DNA of 64,000 bases from Novosphingobium jiangmenense. GTDB lineage: Bacteria > Pseudomonadota > Alphaproteobacteria > Sphingomonadales > Sphingomonadaceae. Each line of letters begins with the position of its first letter. Position 1 is the stretch's first letter. A program made the translations under genes and the position numbers. The stretch spans positions 124,001 to 188,000 of the forward strand of contig NZ_JADQDC010000009.1 in the NCBI RefSeq assembly GCF_015694345.1, read 5' to 3'. Positions 1-8,311 of the stretch are shown here, one piece after another. Below the pieces are notes generated by a model. It was given only the letters and a program-made list of their open reading frames with translations. It had not been told where the DNA came from and ran no database searches.

Positions 1-266
1 GAGCGCGAACCGTCGAGACCGTGGGCGAGCGCCAGAATCGCGAAATCGCCCGCGCCGACGTCCCCTGCCCCCGGCGTCGCCGAGCGCGGGATGACCAGCT
101 GGCTGACGTCCTTCATCAGCAGGCGCTGCCGGTCGCTCGGCGCGTCTTCCGATTCGAGCTTTGTCAGGCTGACGGCGGCGGCGGGCACGCCCAAGGCCAA
201 GGCCACCAGTGCCGTGGCACTGACGAATTCGCGGCGATTCCAGCCACGCTGAGGACTTTGCTGCAT
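1..266 (-). CDS. Gluconate 2-dehydrogenase subunit 3 family protein (partial, N-terminal part)
   Basis: Only the first 88 codons are in the window; the gene continues past base 1. The product begins MQQSPQRGWNRREF and then a hydrophobic Ala/Val/Leu stretch, which is a twin-arginine signal (NRREF core). The mature part includes a PRSATPGAG stretch and LALAHGLDGSR, typical of the small subunit of membrane-associated FAD gluconate/sugar dehydrogenases. In that family the subunit helps export and assemble a GMC-type flavoprotein that oxidises sugars in the periplasm; the large subunit would be expected just outside the window. Start chosen as the ATG ending at 266, directly before the Tat motif. 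The family call rests on a partial sequence. Confidence 0.7.
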   Translation of the reverse strand, partial: MQQSPQRGWNRREFVSATALVALALGVPAAAVSLTKLESEDAPSDRQRLLMKDVSQLVIPRSATPGAGDVGAGDFAILALAHGLDGSR

Positions 267-301
267 CAGAAGACCACTCTCCCCGCGCACGGCTACCCGC
301 G

Positions 302-339
302 CGCCTTCAATATAGAATTAATACTCTAATTTGAAGGCG
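302..339. promoter_or_regulatory. 9-bp inverted repeat around an AT-rich core, upstream of the subunit 3 gene
   Basis: CGCCTTCAA at 302-310 is exactly repeated in inverse orientation at 331-339 (TTGAAGGCG), with 20 AT-rich bases between. It lies 36 bp upstream of the ATG of the leftward gene. There is no T-run on either side, so an operator is more likely than a terminator. The regulator is unknown. Confidence 0.4.
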
Positions 340-388
340 GCGCGCAAGAGGCTTCGTGCAGTCAGCGCCCTATTGATCAGTGATTAAT

Positions 389-694
389 CTAGCGCTTTTC
401 GCAGATTTCGCAAAGGGCGTGGATGATCGCTCGGACGATCTCGTCCTTGAGGCTGTAGAACCGCACTTGCGCGGCCACGCGACTGTCGACCACGCCTTCA
501 TCGCGCAGGCGAGCAAGGTGTTGCGAGACGGCCGATTGCGAAAGGCCGGTCAGTTCGACCAGTTCGGTCACCGAAACCTCGCCTTCGTCCATGCGGCAGA
601 GCATGAGCAGGCGCTCGGGATGGCTCATCGTGCGCATCCGGCCCGCCATGGCGGCGGCATTGGTCTTCAGTTCGGCAAGGCTGGCGGGCTTCAT
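389..694 (-). CDS. ArsR-family regulator of BigR/SqrR type (thiol-switch sulfide/persulfide sensor)
   Basis: A 101-residue winged-helix repressor. The recognition region is LTGLSQSAVSQHLARLRDEG (about 48-67). Cys33 and Cys98, 65 residues apart, match the spacing of the two sensor cysteines in Xylella BigR and Rhodobacter SqrR (66 apart), which form a disulfide or polysulfide link when persulfides accumulate and then release DNA; a third cysteine, Cys95, lies nearby. The start is the ATG at 694, preceded by GGTGGGGG; a longer frame upstream lacks support. It is divergent from a persulfide-dioxygenase-like gene and a TauE exporter, the usual BigR regulon. Autoregulation through the palindrome at 760-788 is inferred. 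Confidence 0.82.
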   Translation of the reverse strand: MKPASLAELKTNAAAMAGRMRTMSHPERLLMLCRMDEGEVSVTELVELTGLSQSAVSQHLARLRDEGVVDSRVAAQVRFYSLKDEIVRAIIHALCEICEKR

Positions 695-759
695 GGCCCC
701 CACCAGATAACGCCGAATGCGCACCGCACAAGACCGTGGCGGCAATTAAATGATCCTTG

Positions 760-788
760 CCTTATATTAGGTTTAGTTTATATAAAGG
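760..788. promoter_or_regulatory. Likely BigR-type operator between divergent genes
   Basis: CCTTATAT at 760-767 pairs imperfectly with ATATAAAGG at 780-788 around an AT-rich spacer. The site lies between the ArsR regulator and the metallo-hydrolase, just before the latter's AAAGGAG ribosome site (792-798). BigR/SqrR operators are AT-rich imperfect palindromes in this position. Confidence 0.55.
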
Positions 789-805
789 GGCAAAGGAGCT
801 TTCCG

Positions 806-1729
806 ATGTCCGATCAACCGCTTGCCACAGCCCATGCTCAAGTGCTCGCGACGCGCGCCTCGGGTGCCGTGCCCGTTGTCACGACCTTTTTCGACGAGGC
901 GACCTTCACCGCCACGCATGTCGTCCACGATCCCGCAACCTTGCGCGCCGCGATCATCGACCCGGTGCTCGATTTCGACCAGGCCTCGGGTCGGACCAGC
1001 CGCGTCTCGGCGGACAAGGTGATTGCCCATGTCGAGGCGGAAGGCCTAACGGTCGACTGGCTGCTCGAAACGCATGCCCATGCCGATCATCTCTCTGCCG
1101 CACCTCATCTCAAGGAAAGGCTGGGCGGGCAGATCGTCATCGGCGCCGCGATCCGCACGGTGCAGGAGGTATTCGGCAAGGTCTTCAACGAAGGCCCGGC
1201 CTTCGCCCGCAACGGCAGCCAGTTCGACCTGCTGATGGACGACGGCCACGCCTTCAGCGTCGGCGGGATCGAGGCGATTGCCCTCCACGTCCCCGGTCAT
1301 ACGCCTGCATGCCTTGCCTTCGTGATCGGCGATGCGGTCTTCGTCGGCGATACGCTGTTCATGCCCGACTATGGTACCGCCCGCGCCGATTTCCCCGGCG
1401 GCGATGCGCGCACGCTCTACCGTTCGATCCGCCGCCTGATGGCGCTGCCGGACGAGACTCGGGTGTTCCTGTGCCATGACTACAAGGCCACGGGGCGTGA
1501 CCAGTTCGTGTGGGAAACCACCATCGGTGCGCAGCGCACGGCCAACGTCCATGTCCACGAAGGCGTTGGCGAGGACCAGTTCGTCGCGATGCGCGAGGCG
1601 CGCGATGCGACGCTGGGGATGCCGAAGCTGATCCTGCCCTCGATCCAGGTGAACATGCGCGCAGGACACCTGCCCGAACCGGACAGCAATGGCGTGCGTT
1701 ACCTCAGGCTGCCGGTGGACCTGCTGTGA
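806..1729 (+). CDS. Metallo-beta-lactamase-fold hydrolase, persulfide dioxygenase-like (Blh type)
   Basis: 307 residues with the metal ligands of the glyoxalase II/ETHE1 group: H90-A-H92-A-D94-H95, H165 in VPGHTP, D182 in GDTLF and H224 in LCHDY. Bacterial Blh proteins of this kind oxidise glutathione persulfide to sulfite and glutathione. The start is the ATG at 806, eight bases after AAAGGAG. The stop overlaps the GTG of the TauE exporter (GTGA), so the two are translationally coupled, and exporting the sulfite product would be a sensible partner function. The BigR-like regulator upstream supports a sulfide-detoxification role. A generic MBL hydrolase cannot be fully excluded. Confidence 0.82.
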   Translation: MSDQPLATAHAQVLATRASGAVPVVTTFFDEATFTATHVVHDPATLRAAIIDPVLDFDQASGRTSRVSADKVIAHVEAEGLTVDWLLETHAHADHLSAAPHLKERLGGQIVIGAAIRTVQEVFGKVFNEGPAFARNGSQFDLLMDDGHAFSVGGIEAIALHVPGHTPACLAFVIGDAVFVGDTLFMPDYGTARADFPGGDARTLYRSIRRLMALPDETRVFLCHDYKATGRDQFVWETTIGAQRTANVHVHEGVGEDQFVAMREARDATLGMPKLILPSIQVNMRAGHLPEPDSNGVRYLRLPVDLL

Positions 1730-2511
1730 TCTTCGATCTGCAACACCTGCTGGCGAGCCTTTCGGGGGTGATCGTCGGCTTCGTTCTCGGGCTGGTCGGC
1801 GGGGGCGGGTCGATCCTTGCCGTGCCGCTGATGGTCTATGTCGTCGGCGTGGCCAGCCCGCACCTTGCCATTGGCACGAGCGCGCTGGCGGTGGCGGCAA
1901 ATGCCCTCTCGGGCCTCGCCAGCCATGCCCGCGCGCGCAACGTCAACTGGCGCTGCGGCGGCATGTTCGCGGGCGCTGGCGTGCTTGGCGCGCTTGGCGG
2001 TTCGACCATCGGCAAGGCGGTGGACGGGCAGAGCCTGCTGGCGCTTTTCGCGCTGCTGATGCTGGTCGTGGCGTTCTTCATGTGGCGCGGACGGGGTAGC
2101 GAGGGGATCGAAGGCGTGGTGTGCAACCGCGACAACCTGCCGCGCGTGCTTACGTTCGGTGCTGGCGCGGGACTGCTGTCCGGCTTCTTCGGCATCGGCG
2201 GCGGCTTCCTGATCGTGCCCGCGCTGATCGCCAGCACTTCCATGCCCATTGGCCGCGCAATCGGCACTTCGCTTGTGGCGGTGAGCGCCTTTGGCATGGC
2301 AACGTCGCTGAACTACGCGGCCTCGGGCATGCTCGACTGGCCGATTGCCATTGCCTTCATCGCGGGCGGCGTGATCGGCACGGTGCTGGGCACCAAGGCC
2401 TCGGGTCGGCTGGCGGCGAGCAAGGGCACGCTCAACGCCCTGTTTGCCGGGCTGATCGTGCTGGTGGCGCTGTACATGCTGGCCCGGAGCGTGCCCGCGC
2501 TGATCGGCTAG
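1726..2511 (+). CDS. TauE/SafE family sulfite/anion exporter
   Basis: 261-residue integral membrane protein with about eight hydrophobic segments and the two half-repeat signatures of the family: GLVGGGGSILAVP near the N terminus and FFGIGGGFLIVPAL in the middle. Family members export sulfite, sulfoacetate or similar anions. The GTG start at 1726 overlaps the preceding stop by four bases, so it is co-translated with the persulfide dioxygenase-like enzyme and probably removes its sulfite product. Its 3' end overlaps by four bases the end of the convergent small gene at 2508. Confidence 0.85.
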   Translation: MIFDLQHLLASLSGVIVGFVLGLVGGGGSILAVPLMVYVVGVASPHLAIGTSALAVAANALSGLASHARARNVNWRCGGMFAGAGVLGALGGSTIGKAVDGQSLLALFALLMLVVAFFMWRGRGSEGIEGVVCNRDNLPRVLTFGAGAGLLSGFFGIGGGFLIVPALIASTSMPIGRAIGTSLVAVSAFGMATSLNYAASGMLDWPIAIAFIAGGVIGTVLGTKASGRLAASKGTLNALFAGLIVLVALYMLARSVPALIG

Positions 2512-2786
2512 CCTTCCGGGCCGGGCGCAGGCGTTTCGACCAGTTCGGCGATCTCGAAGGCAAAGCTCTTCCAGCCGCGCGCCTTTGCCGCATCCTGCGC
2601 CGGAGCCCGCTTCTTGCGGGCCTCGGCCAGCGAGCGCGTGTGGCCCCAGAACACCTCGGTCTTGCCATTCTCGAGCTCGGCGACAATGCGCCAGTAGTGG
2701 GTGAAGCTGTCGGCGGTCGGCCCGATGGTCTTGACGTAGCCATCGGGCATGGTTGCAGTGAGGTAGCGGCGGCGGCGCTTGGTCAT
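2508..2786 (-). CDS. Conserved small hypothetical protein (92 aa)
   Basis: The product starts MTKRRRRYL and is soluble, with no signal peptide or membrane segment. It contains a DGYVKTIGPTADSFTHYWR stretch and ends in a Pro/Gly-rich tail. I do not recognise the family. Its ATG at 2786 follows immediately after the TGA of the ROK regulator (2787-2789), so the two genes are almost certainly cotranscribed. Codon use fits the neighbours, which supports a real gene. Confidence 0.6.
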   Translation of the reverse strand: MTKRRRRYLTATMPDGYVKTIGPTADSFTHYWRIVAELENGKTEVFWGHTRSLAEARKKRAPAQDAAKARGWKSFAFEIAELVETPAPGPEG

Positions 2787-3968
2787 TCAGGACGCCTTCC
2801 ACAGGGCTCCCGCCTTGGGGAGCAGGAAGTGACTGAACGGCAGGATCGCAGCGCCGACCGCCGGGGCGTCGTCCGAGAGCATGGCGCGGCGGACGGGCGC
2901 GATGGCCGGGAGATACCCGGCGCCGCTTTCCATGATCAGGTTCAGGCGATCCGCAAGCCGTTCCAGGATCTGCGACGGAAGCCGCCCGCTCAGCAGGATG
3001 GCCGCCGGATTGATAATGCAGTTCACCGCCTCGAGCGGTTCGCGGAGCCAGTCGGCTGCCTCTTCGATCCACTCGCCGACGGCAGCGTTGGCAGCCTCGC
3101 TCAAGGTCTCGGCCTCGATGTCGTGGAGCGACAGCCCATGCCGACGCAGGATCTGCTCCAGCCCGGACAGCGAAACCTTGCCTTGCACGGCCTCCCCCGC
3201 CGCCCCGGAGCCGCGATGGCGCAGGAAGCCGATTTCACCGCTGCGCCCCTGATGGCCGCGCACGTAGTTGCCGTCGATCACGAGCCCACCACCGAGGCCG
3301 CGCGAGATCAGGATGTAGAACAGGGAGCTGTAGTGGCGGCCTGCCCCCAGCTGCTGTTCGCCCATGGCGGCGGCGGCGGCGTCGTTCTCGACGAAGACCG
3401 GCAGGTTGATCGGCTCGGCCAGCATCTCGCCCAGATTTGCGGTGTCCCATTCGCCATAGTCGCCGGGACGGCCGGGAAGATCGATCTGCCCGAGGTTGTC
3501 CGGGATGGCGACGCCGATCCCGAGAATGCGCTTGGTATCGACCCCGGCTTCGGCGATGATGCTGGAGACACTGCTGCGATAGAATTCGCAAACGTCGACC
3601 GGCCGCGGAAACTCGATTTCGAGGGCGCGCCGGGCAAGGGTTTCGCCGAGAAAGTTGACGAGGACGATCGAAAGGTGATCGCGGTCGACGTTCAGTCCGA
3701 TCGCGAAGCAGGCGTTGCGATCGACCGCGTACTCGGTTGCCGGCTGGCCACGTCCATGACGGAGACGCCCCACTTCCTCGATCAGGCCATCCTGCAGGAG
3801 CCGCTTGGTGATGTTCGCGATGGCGGGCGCGGTCAGGCCGGTCATCTGGGCAATATCGACGCGGGTCATGATGCCGTGAACGCGAATCGCGTGCAGCGTG
3901 ATGCGCTGATTGTGGTCAGCCGCCCGTTCGAGATTGGTGCCCGAGAGCCTTACACCCATGTCTGCCAT
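2787..3968 (-). CDS. ROK-family transcriptional regulator (NagC/XylR type) of the glycan locus
   Basis: 393 residues. The N-terminal winged helix carries the recognition segment MTRVDIAQMTGLTAPAIAN (about 33-51). It is followed by a ROK sugar-binding domain with GIGVAIPDNLG, ENDAAAAAMGE, GLGGGLVIDG and GRSGEIGF. The zinc-cysteine cluster of ROK kinases is absent, as is common in the regulators. These proteins usually repress sugar genes until a sugar or sugar phosphate binds. The start is the ATG at 3968; a GTG at 4019 would extend it by 17 residues and run into the shared AT-rich motif. It is divergent from the GH2 gene and likely controls both operons of the locus. Confidence 0.85.
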   Translation of the reverse strand: MADMGVRLSGTNLERAADHNQRITLHAIRVHGIMTRVDIAQMTGLTAPAIANITKRLLQDGLIEEVGRLRHGRGQPATEYAVDRNACFAIGLNVDRDHLSIVLVNFLGETLARRALEIEFPRPVDVCEFYRSSVSSIIAEAGVDTKRILGIGVAIPDNLGQIDLPGRPGDYGEWDTANLGEMLAEPINLPVFVENDAAAAAMGEQQLGAGRHYSSLFYILISRGLGGGLVIDGNYVRGHQGRSGEIGFLRHRGSGAAGEAVQGKVSLSGLEQILRRHGLSLHDIEAETLSEAANAAVGEWIEEAADWLREPLEAVNCIINPAAILLSGRLPSQILERLADRLNLIMESGAGYLPAIAPVRRAMLSDDAPAVGAAILPFSHFLLPKAGALWKAS

Positions 3969-4003
3969 TGCGATCAAATCCCGCCTTTTTCGCGCGTCTG
4001 GGC

Positions 4004-4029
4004 GATTAAATAAATTCACTTGCTTTATT
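4004..4029. promoter_or_regulatory. AT-rich motif shared with 17451-17472, likely operator
   Basis: GATTAAATAAATTCAC followed by TTGCTTTATT, between the divergent ROK regulator and GH2 genes. The same ends, GATTAAAT and TTGCTTTATT, recur 13 kb away upstream of the TonB receptor with a spacing four bases shorter. AT-rich A/T-tract operators suit NagC-type ROK regulators; binding is inferred. Confidence 0.5.
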
Positions 4030-4097
4030 CGTGCGCCTTTTGCAGCATAGTCAACAACAAACCGATCTCAATGAGATCTGGCTATGGGAGATCGTTT

Positions 4098-7000
4098 ATG
4101 TCCCCGCGAGCGACGCTGGCGTGCGCCTTGTTGGCCATGCCAATGGCACTCCATGCCGAAGTGGCGCCACCGGCAGGCCCTTGGGATGCGCGTTTCGTGG
4201 CAGGGGGCATCGGGATCGAGCGCGATCTGCCCGACGGTTCGCCGCTGCTGGCGGCCGACGCGCAATGGACCATAGCCGGGTGGATCAGGCTCGACGCCAA
4301 GGGCGAAGGGGTGCTGGTTGCGATGGGAGCCGGAGCGCGCACGCTAGCCGTGGATGCGCAAGGGCGGCTGGTCGTCGAGACCGGCGGCGCAACGGCAAGG
4401 AGCACCGGTCAGGTCAGCACGGGCAAGTGGACGCATATCGCTGCGGTCCGCGATGCCGCCGGGGTTGCATTCTACATCGACGGCGCGCCTGCCGGCAAAG
4501 GGCCGACCATGGCAGTGCCCTCGGGTCGGCGCATCGCCATCGCGCCGGTGATCGAAGGGCGCCCCCACCTTTCGGCCACGGTCGTCGGCCTTGGCGTGGA
4601 TGACAAGGCGTCCACTCCGGCCGCAATCAAGGCTTCCGCGCGCCAGCGCCCCGATTTCGCCGCCGCCCACATATGGGAAGTCGGCAAGGGCTGGGAATGG
4701 CAGAATCGCGCCAATACCGGGTACTGGCGGCCGCAGGACCCGTGGACGCTGCCGCGTGCCAAAGCGCCTTTCGACAAGCCAGTTGCCAAGCCCGGAACAA
4801 AAGATCCGCAACTGCTGCCAACCGGTGCCGGACGCTGGCAGGTCAACGGCTGGACGCTGGCGGCAGCGCCGGACGTGAACGAAGGCGGCGCTGTCCTGTC
4901 GCGGCCCGGACTCGAGGCCAAGGGCTGGCTGGCAGCGACAGTGCCCGGAACCGTGCTCACCACCCTGGTGGATCGCGGCGTCTATCCGGACCCCTACCGC
5001 GGCCTGAACAACATGGCGATTCCGGAAAGCCTCTCGCGGCAGGACTGGTGGTATCGCACGGAGTTCGACGTGCCAGCCGAGGCGGCCGACAAGCGGGTCG
5101 AGCTGGTGCTCAACGGCGTCAACTACGCCAGCGAAGTGTGGATCAACGGCGCACGCATCGGCGGGACGCGCGGGGCCTTCGTTCGGGGGCAATTCGGCTT
5201 CGTGCCGGTCGCCGGCAAGAACGCGGTCGCGATCCGCGTCAGCCCTGCTCCGCATCCCGGCATTCCGCACGAGGAATCCATCAGCGCCGGGCCGGGCGAG
5301 AACGGCGGGCAGATGGCCATCGACGGACCGACTTTCGTGGCGAGCGAAGGCTGGGACTGGATTCCCGGCATCCGCGACCGCAACACCGGCCTGTGGCTTC
5401 CGGTCGAACTGGGCGTTTCGGGCGACCTTTCCATCGGCGATCCCCATGTCATCACCGACCTTCCCCTGCCCCGGACGGACAGCGCCGACATTTACGTGAC
5501 CGTGCCGGTCACCAATCACGGCGAGCGGGCGCTGGAGGCAAAGGTCGAGGTCCGCTTCGACGACGTCGCGGTCAGCAGGACGGAAACGGTTGCTCCCGGC
5601 GAGACGCGCGAGATCCGCTTCTCGCCCAAGACCGATGCGGCGCTGCGCGTGGCGAACCCGCGCCTGTGGTGGCCCAACGGCTATGGCGAGCCGGTCCTGC
5701 ACGACATGGCGATCGCGGTGGGTTCGGCCAACGGTGCCTCGGATACGCGCAAGCTGCGGTTCGGCATCCGCGAAGTCAGCTATGATCTTGGTCTGATGGA
5801 TGGTGCCGGCAAGCTGGCGCGAGTGAACGTGCAAACCACCGACGGCCGCCTTGCTGGGACGCCGCTGATCGATGTCACGCACGAGAAGATCTGGCAGACG
5901 CCCAAGGGCTTTGCCGCATCGCTGACACCTGCCGGCGAACGCTCGCCGGCGGTGTCGCCGGTCACCGAATACAGCATCCCCGAACCGCATCTTGCGCTGC
6001 GTGTGAACGGCGTGAAGATTGCGGCGCGGGGCGGCAACTGGGGCATGGACGACGCAATGAAGCGCGCCCACCGGTCGCGTCTCGAGCCCTATTTCCGTCT
6101 CCAGCGCGATGCGGGCATGAACATCATCCGCAACTGGATGGGCAACAACAACGAGCCGGACTTCTTCGACCTTGCCGACGAGAACGGCATGATGGTCCTC
6201 AACGACTTCTGGCAATCGACGCAGAATTTCCAGGTTGAGCCGGAGGACGCCGCGCTGTTCCTGGCGAACGCGCGCGACACCGTCGCACGCTATCGCACTC
6301 ACCCTTCGATTGTCATGTGGATCGGCCGGAACGAGGGCGTGCCCTATCCCCTGCTCAACGAGGGGCTCGACAAGCTGGTGTTCGACCTTGACGGTTCGCG
6401 CTGGTTCACCGGTTCGTCGAACGTCGTCAATCTGCAGGGTTCGGGGCCCTACAACTATCGCCCCCCGGTCGGTTACTTCACCGATCTGGCAAGCGGGTTC
6501 TCCGTCGAGACCGGCACGCCGTCGCTGGCGACGCTGGAGTCCATCGAAGCGACCGTGCCTGCGGCCGACCGCTGGCCGATAAGCGATACGCTTGCCTATC
6601 ACGACTGGCACATCGGCGGGAACGGCGACGTCAAGACCTTCATGGAGACGCTGGAGCGTCGCTATGGCGCGGGCACCAGCCTCGCGGACTTCGAGCGCAA
6701 GTCGCAGCTGATGAACATCGAATCCTACAAGGCCATTTTCGAAGGGATGCAGGCGCACCTGTGGTCCCGCAATACCGGTCGCATGTTGTGGATGACCCAC
6801 CCCGCCTGGCCATCCAACCACTGGCAGATCTACAGCTGGGACTACGACACCCACGGCGCATACTATGGCACCAAGTCCGCCGCCGAACCGGTGCACGTGC
6901 AATTGAACCTGCCGGACAACAGCGTTGCGGTGGTCAACACCACGCAGGCACCTTTGGCGGGACTGACGGCCACGACCAAGGTGGTCGGCCTTGACGGCCA

Positions 7001-7511
7001 GACCCTGTGGAGCCGGGCGGACAGGCTGGACGCGCCCGCCAATGCGGTTGCGACCCTGCAACCGGTTCCGTTGAACGAGCTCTTTGCACGGGCGCCGATG
7101 GTGCTGGTCGAGCAGCGACTGACTCGGGCGGACGGCAGCCTTGCCAGCCGCAACTTCTACTGGCGCGGACGCGACGATGCCGCCCATCGCGATCTCGAGG
7201 CGATGGCGCAGGTCGATCTCGAAGCGGACATCGCCCGGGCAGCGCAACGGCCCGGCTACCGGTCGCTCACGGTGACACTGCGCAACACCTCGGCCCGACC
7301 GGCGCTGGCGGCGAAGCTGACGCTGGTCGACGCCAAGGGCGAACGGATCCTGCCCGCGTTCTATTCCGACAACTATGTCTCGATCCTTGGTGGCGAGAGC
7401 GCCAGCGTCAAGATCGAGTGGCCCGAGCGCACGCCTGAAGGGGTGCTCACGCCGGAGAGCGGGCAGGTCAAGCTGCGGGGCTGGAACGTCGAAGGGAAAG
7501 TCGTCCAGTGA
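4098..7511 (+). CDS. Secreted glycoside hydrolase family 2 (beta-mannosidase / exo-beta-glucosaminidase type)
   Basis: 1137 residues. A signal peptide is at 1-20 (cleavage after ALHA), then a ConA/LamG-like beta-sandwich at about 35-170, a GH2 sugar-binding domain (about 245-460, with WYRTEFDVP), Ig-like domains and a TIM barrel. Candidate catalytic acids are E746 in WIGRNEG and E804 in FSVETGTP. RNWMGNNNEP and LNDFWQ match the mannosidase/CsxA branch. The start is the ATG at 4098, seven bases after GGGAG. Its stop overlaps the GTG of the phosphomannose isomerase (GTGA). With that neighbour and a ROK kinase, removal of terminal beta-mannose is the best guess; an exo-glucosaminidase is the main alternative. 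Confidence 0.82.
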   Translation: MSPRATLACALLAMPMALHAEVAPPAGPWDARFVAGGIGIERDLPDGSPLLAADAQWTIAGWIRLDAKGEGVLVAMGAGARTLAVDAQGRLVVETGGATARSTGQVSTGKWTHIAAVRDAAGVAFYIDGAPAGKGPTMAVPSGRRIAIAPVIEGRPHLSATVVGLGVDDKASTPAAIKASARQRPDFAAAHIWEVGKGWEWQNRANTGYWRPQDPWTLPRAKAPFDKPVAKPGTKDPQLLPTGAGRWQVNGWTLAAAPDVNEGGAVLSRPGLEAKGWLAATVPGTVLTTLVDRGVYPDPYRGLNNMAIPESLSRQDWWYRTEFDVPAEAADKRVELVLNGVNYASEVWINGARIGGTRGAFVRGQFGFVPVAGKNAVAIRVSPAPHPGIPHEESISAGPGENGGQMAIDGPTFVASEGWDWIPGIRDRNTGLWLPVELGVSGDLSIGDPHVITDLPLPRTDSADIYVTVPVTNHGERALEAKVEVRFDDVAVSRTETVAPGETREIRFSPKTDAALRVANPRLWWPNGYGEPVLHDMAIAVGSANGASDTRKLRFGIREVSYDLGLMDGAGKLARVNVQTTDGRLAGTPLIDVTHEKIWQTPKGFAASLTPAGERSPAVSPVTEYSIPEPHLALRVNGVKIAARGGNWGMDDAMKRAHRSRLEPYFRLQRDAGMNIIRNWMGNNNEPDFFDLADENGMMVLNDFWQSTQNFQVEPEDAALFLANARDTVARYRTHPSIVMWIGRNEGVPYPLLNEGLDKLVFDLDGSRWFTGSSNVVNLQGSGPYNYRPPVGYFTDLASGFSVETGTPSLATLESIEATVPAADRWPISDTLAYHDWHIGGNGDVKTFMETLERRYGAGTSLADFERKSQLMNIESYKAIFEGMQAHLWSRNTGRMLWMTHPAWPSNHWQIYSWDYDTHGAYYGTKSAAEPVHVQLNLPDNSVAVVNTTQAPLAGLTATTKVVGLDGQTLWSRADRLDAPANAVATLQPVPLNELFARAPMVLVEQRLTRADGSLASRNFYWRGRDDAAHRDLEAMAQVDLEADIARAAQRPGYRSLTVTLRNTSARPALAAKLTLVDAKGERILPAFYSDNYVSILGGESASVKIEWPERTPEGVLTPESGQVKLRGWNVEGKVVQ

Positions 7512-8311
7512 AGCTGGGATGCCATCACGTCGAGAAACCCTGGGGCCGGACCGACCTGCCCGAGGTGTTCGGAGCGCGAGCGGGCTCGGTCACCGGTGAG
7601 GTCTGGTTCGACGCGGCCGATCGCCCGCTGCCGATACTGGTGAAGTGGCTGTTCACCTCCGAACGGCTTTCCATCCAGGTCCACCCCGACGACGGACAGG
7701 CGCAGGCTTTCGGCGGCACGTCGGGCAAGGAAGAATGCTGGGTGGTCACCAGCGCGGAACCAGGCGCGACGCTCGGCATCGGCACCCTGCGTCCGCTGGG
7801 CTCCGATGCACTTCGCGCGGCGGTGCTTTCCGGGGAAATCGAGAAGCTCATGGACTGGAAGCCGGTGCGCGCGGGCGACTTCTTCTTCATCCCCGCAGGA
7901 ACCGTCCACGCCATCGGAGCGGGGGTGACGCTGGTCGAAGTCCAGCAGAATGCGGACATCACCTACCGGCTTTACGATTATGGCCGACCGCGCGAACTCC
8001 ATCTCGACCACGGCCTCGCCGTTTCGGTTGCCAGACCCTATGCGGACCAGCGATCGGGCCGTCTCTCTGCGTCGCCCCGGCAAGAGCTGGTCGATTGCGC
8101 GCATTTCCGGTTGTGGCACGCACGGGGCAATGCCGTGGTCGACGTCGCGACGCAGGACGCGCCGTGCTGGATCATACCCCTTACGGGCGTGGTGACCGAA
8201 GACGGCACCGCTGCTGCTTGCGGCGAGTGCCTCTATCTCGACCGGCCAAGGACGCTCTCGGCATCGGCTGACTGCACCGCGCTCATCGCTTTCGAGGGGC
8301 CGACGCCATGA
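7508..8311 (+). CDS. manA: Mannose-6-phosphate isomerase, class I (short form)
   Basis: 267 residues, cupin fold. It contains the zinc-site signature IQVHPDD, the FFFIPAGTVHAIG stretch and a late HLDHG. It interconverts mannose 6-phosphate and fructose 6-phosphate, linking mannose to glycolysis. The GTG start overlaps the GH2 stop and its own stop overlaps the ATG of the sugar porter, so the three genes form one coupled operon. The length matches the short bacterial class I enzymes rather than the 400-residue type. Confidence 0.88.
   Translation: MKLGCHHVEKPWGRTDLPEVFGARAGSVTGEVWFDAADRPLPILVKWLFTSERLSIQVHPDDGQAQAFGGTSGKEECWVVTSAEPGATLGIGTLRPLGSDALRAAVLSGEIEKLMDWKPVRAGDFFFIPAGTVHAIGAGVTLVEVQQNADITYRLYDYGRPRELHLDHGLAVSVARPYADQRSGRLSASPRQELVDCAHFRLWHARGNAVVDVATQDAPCWIIPLTGVVTEDGTAAACGECLYLDRPRTLSASADCTALIAFEGPTP

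Noticed and set aside
4344..7247. A 967-codon open frame antisense to the GH2 gene
   Set aside because: It is the mirror of a high-GC coding gene, rich in Arg/His/Gly with no domain; the forward strand has clear catalytic motifs.
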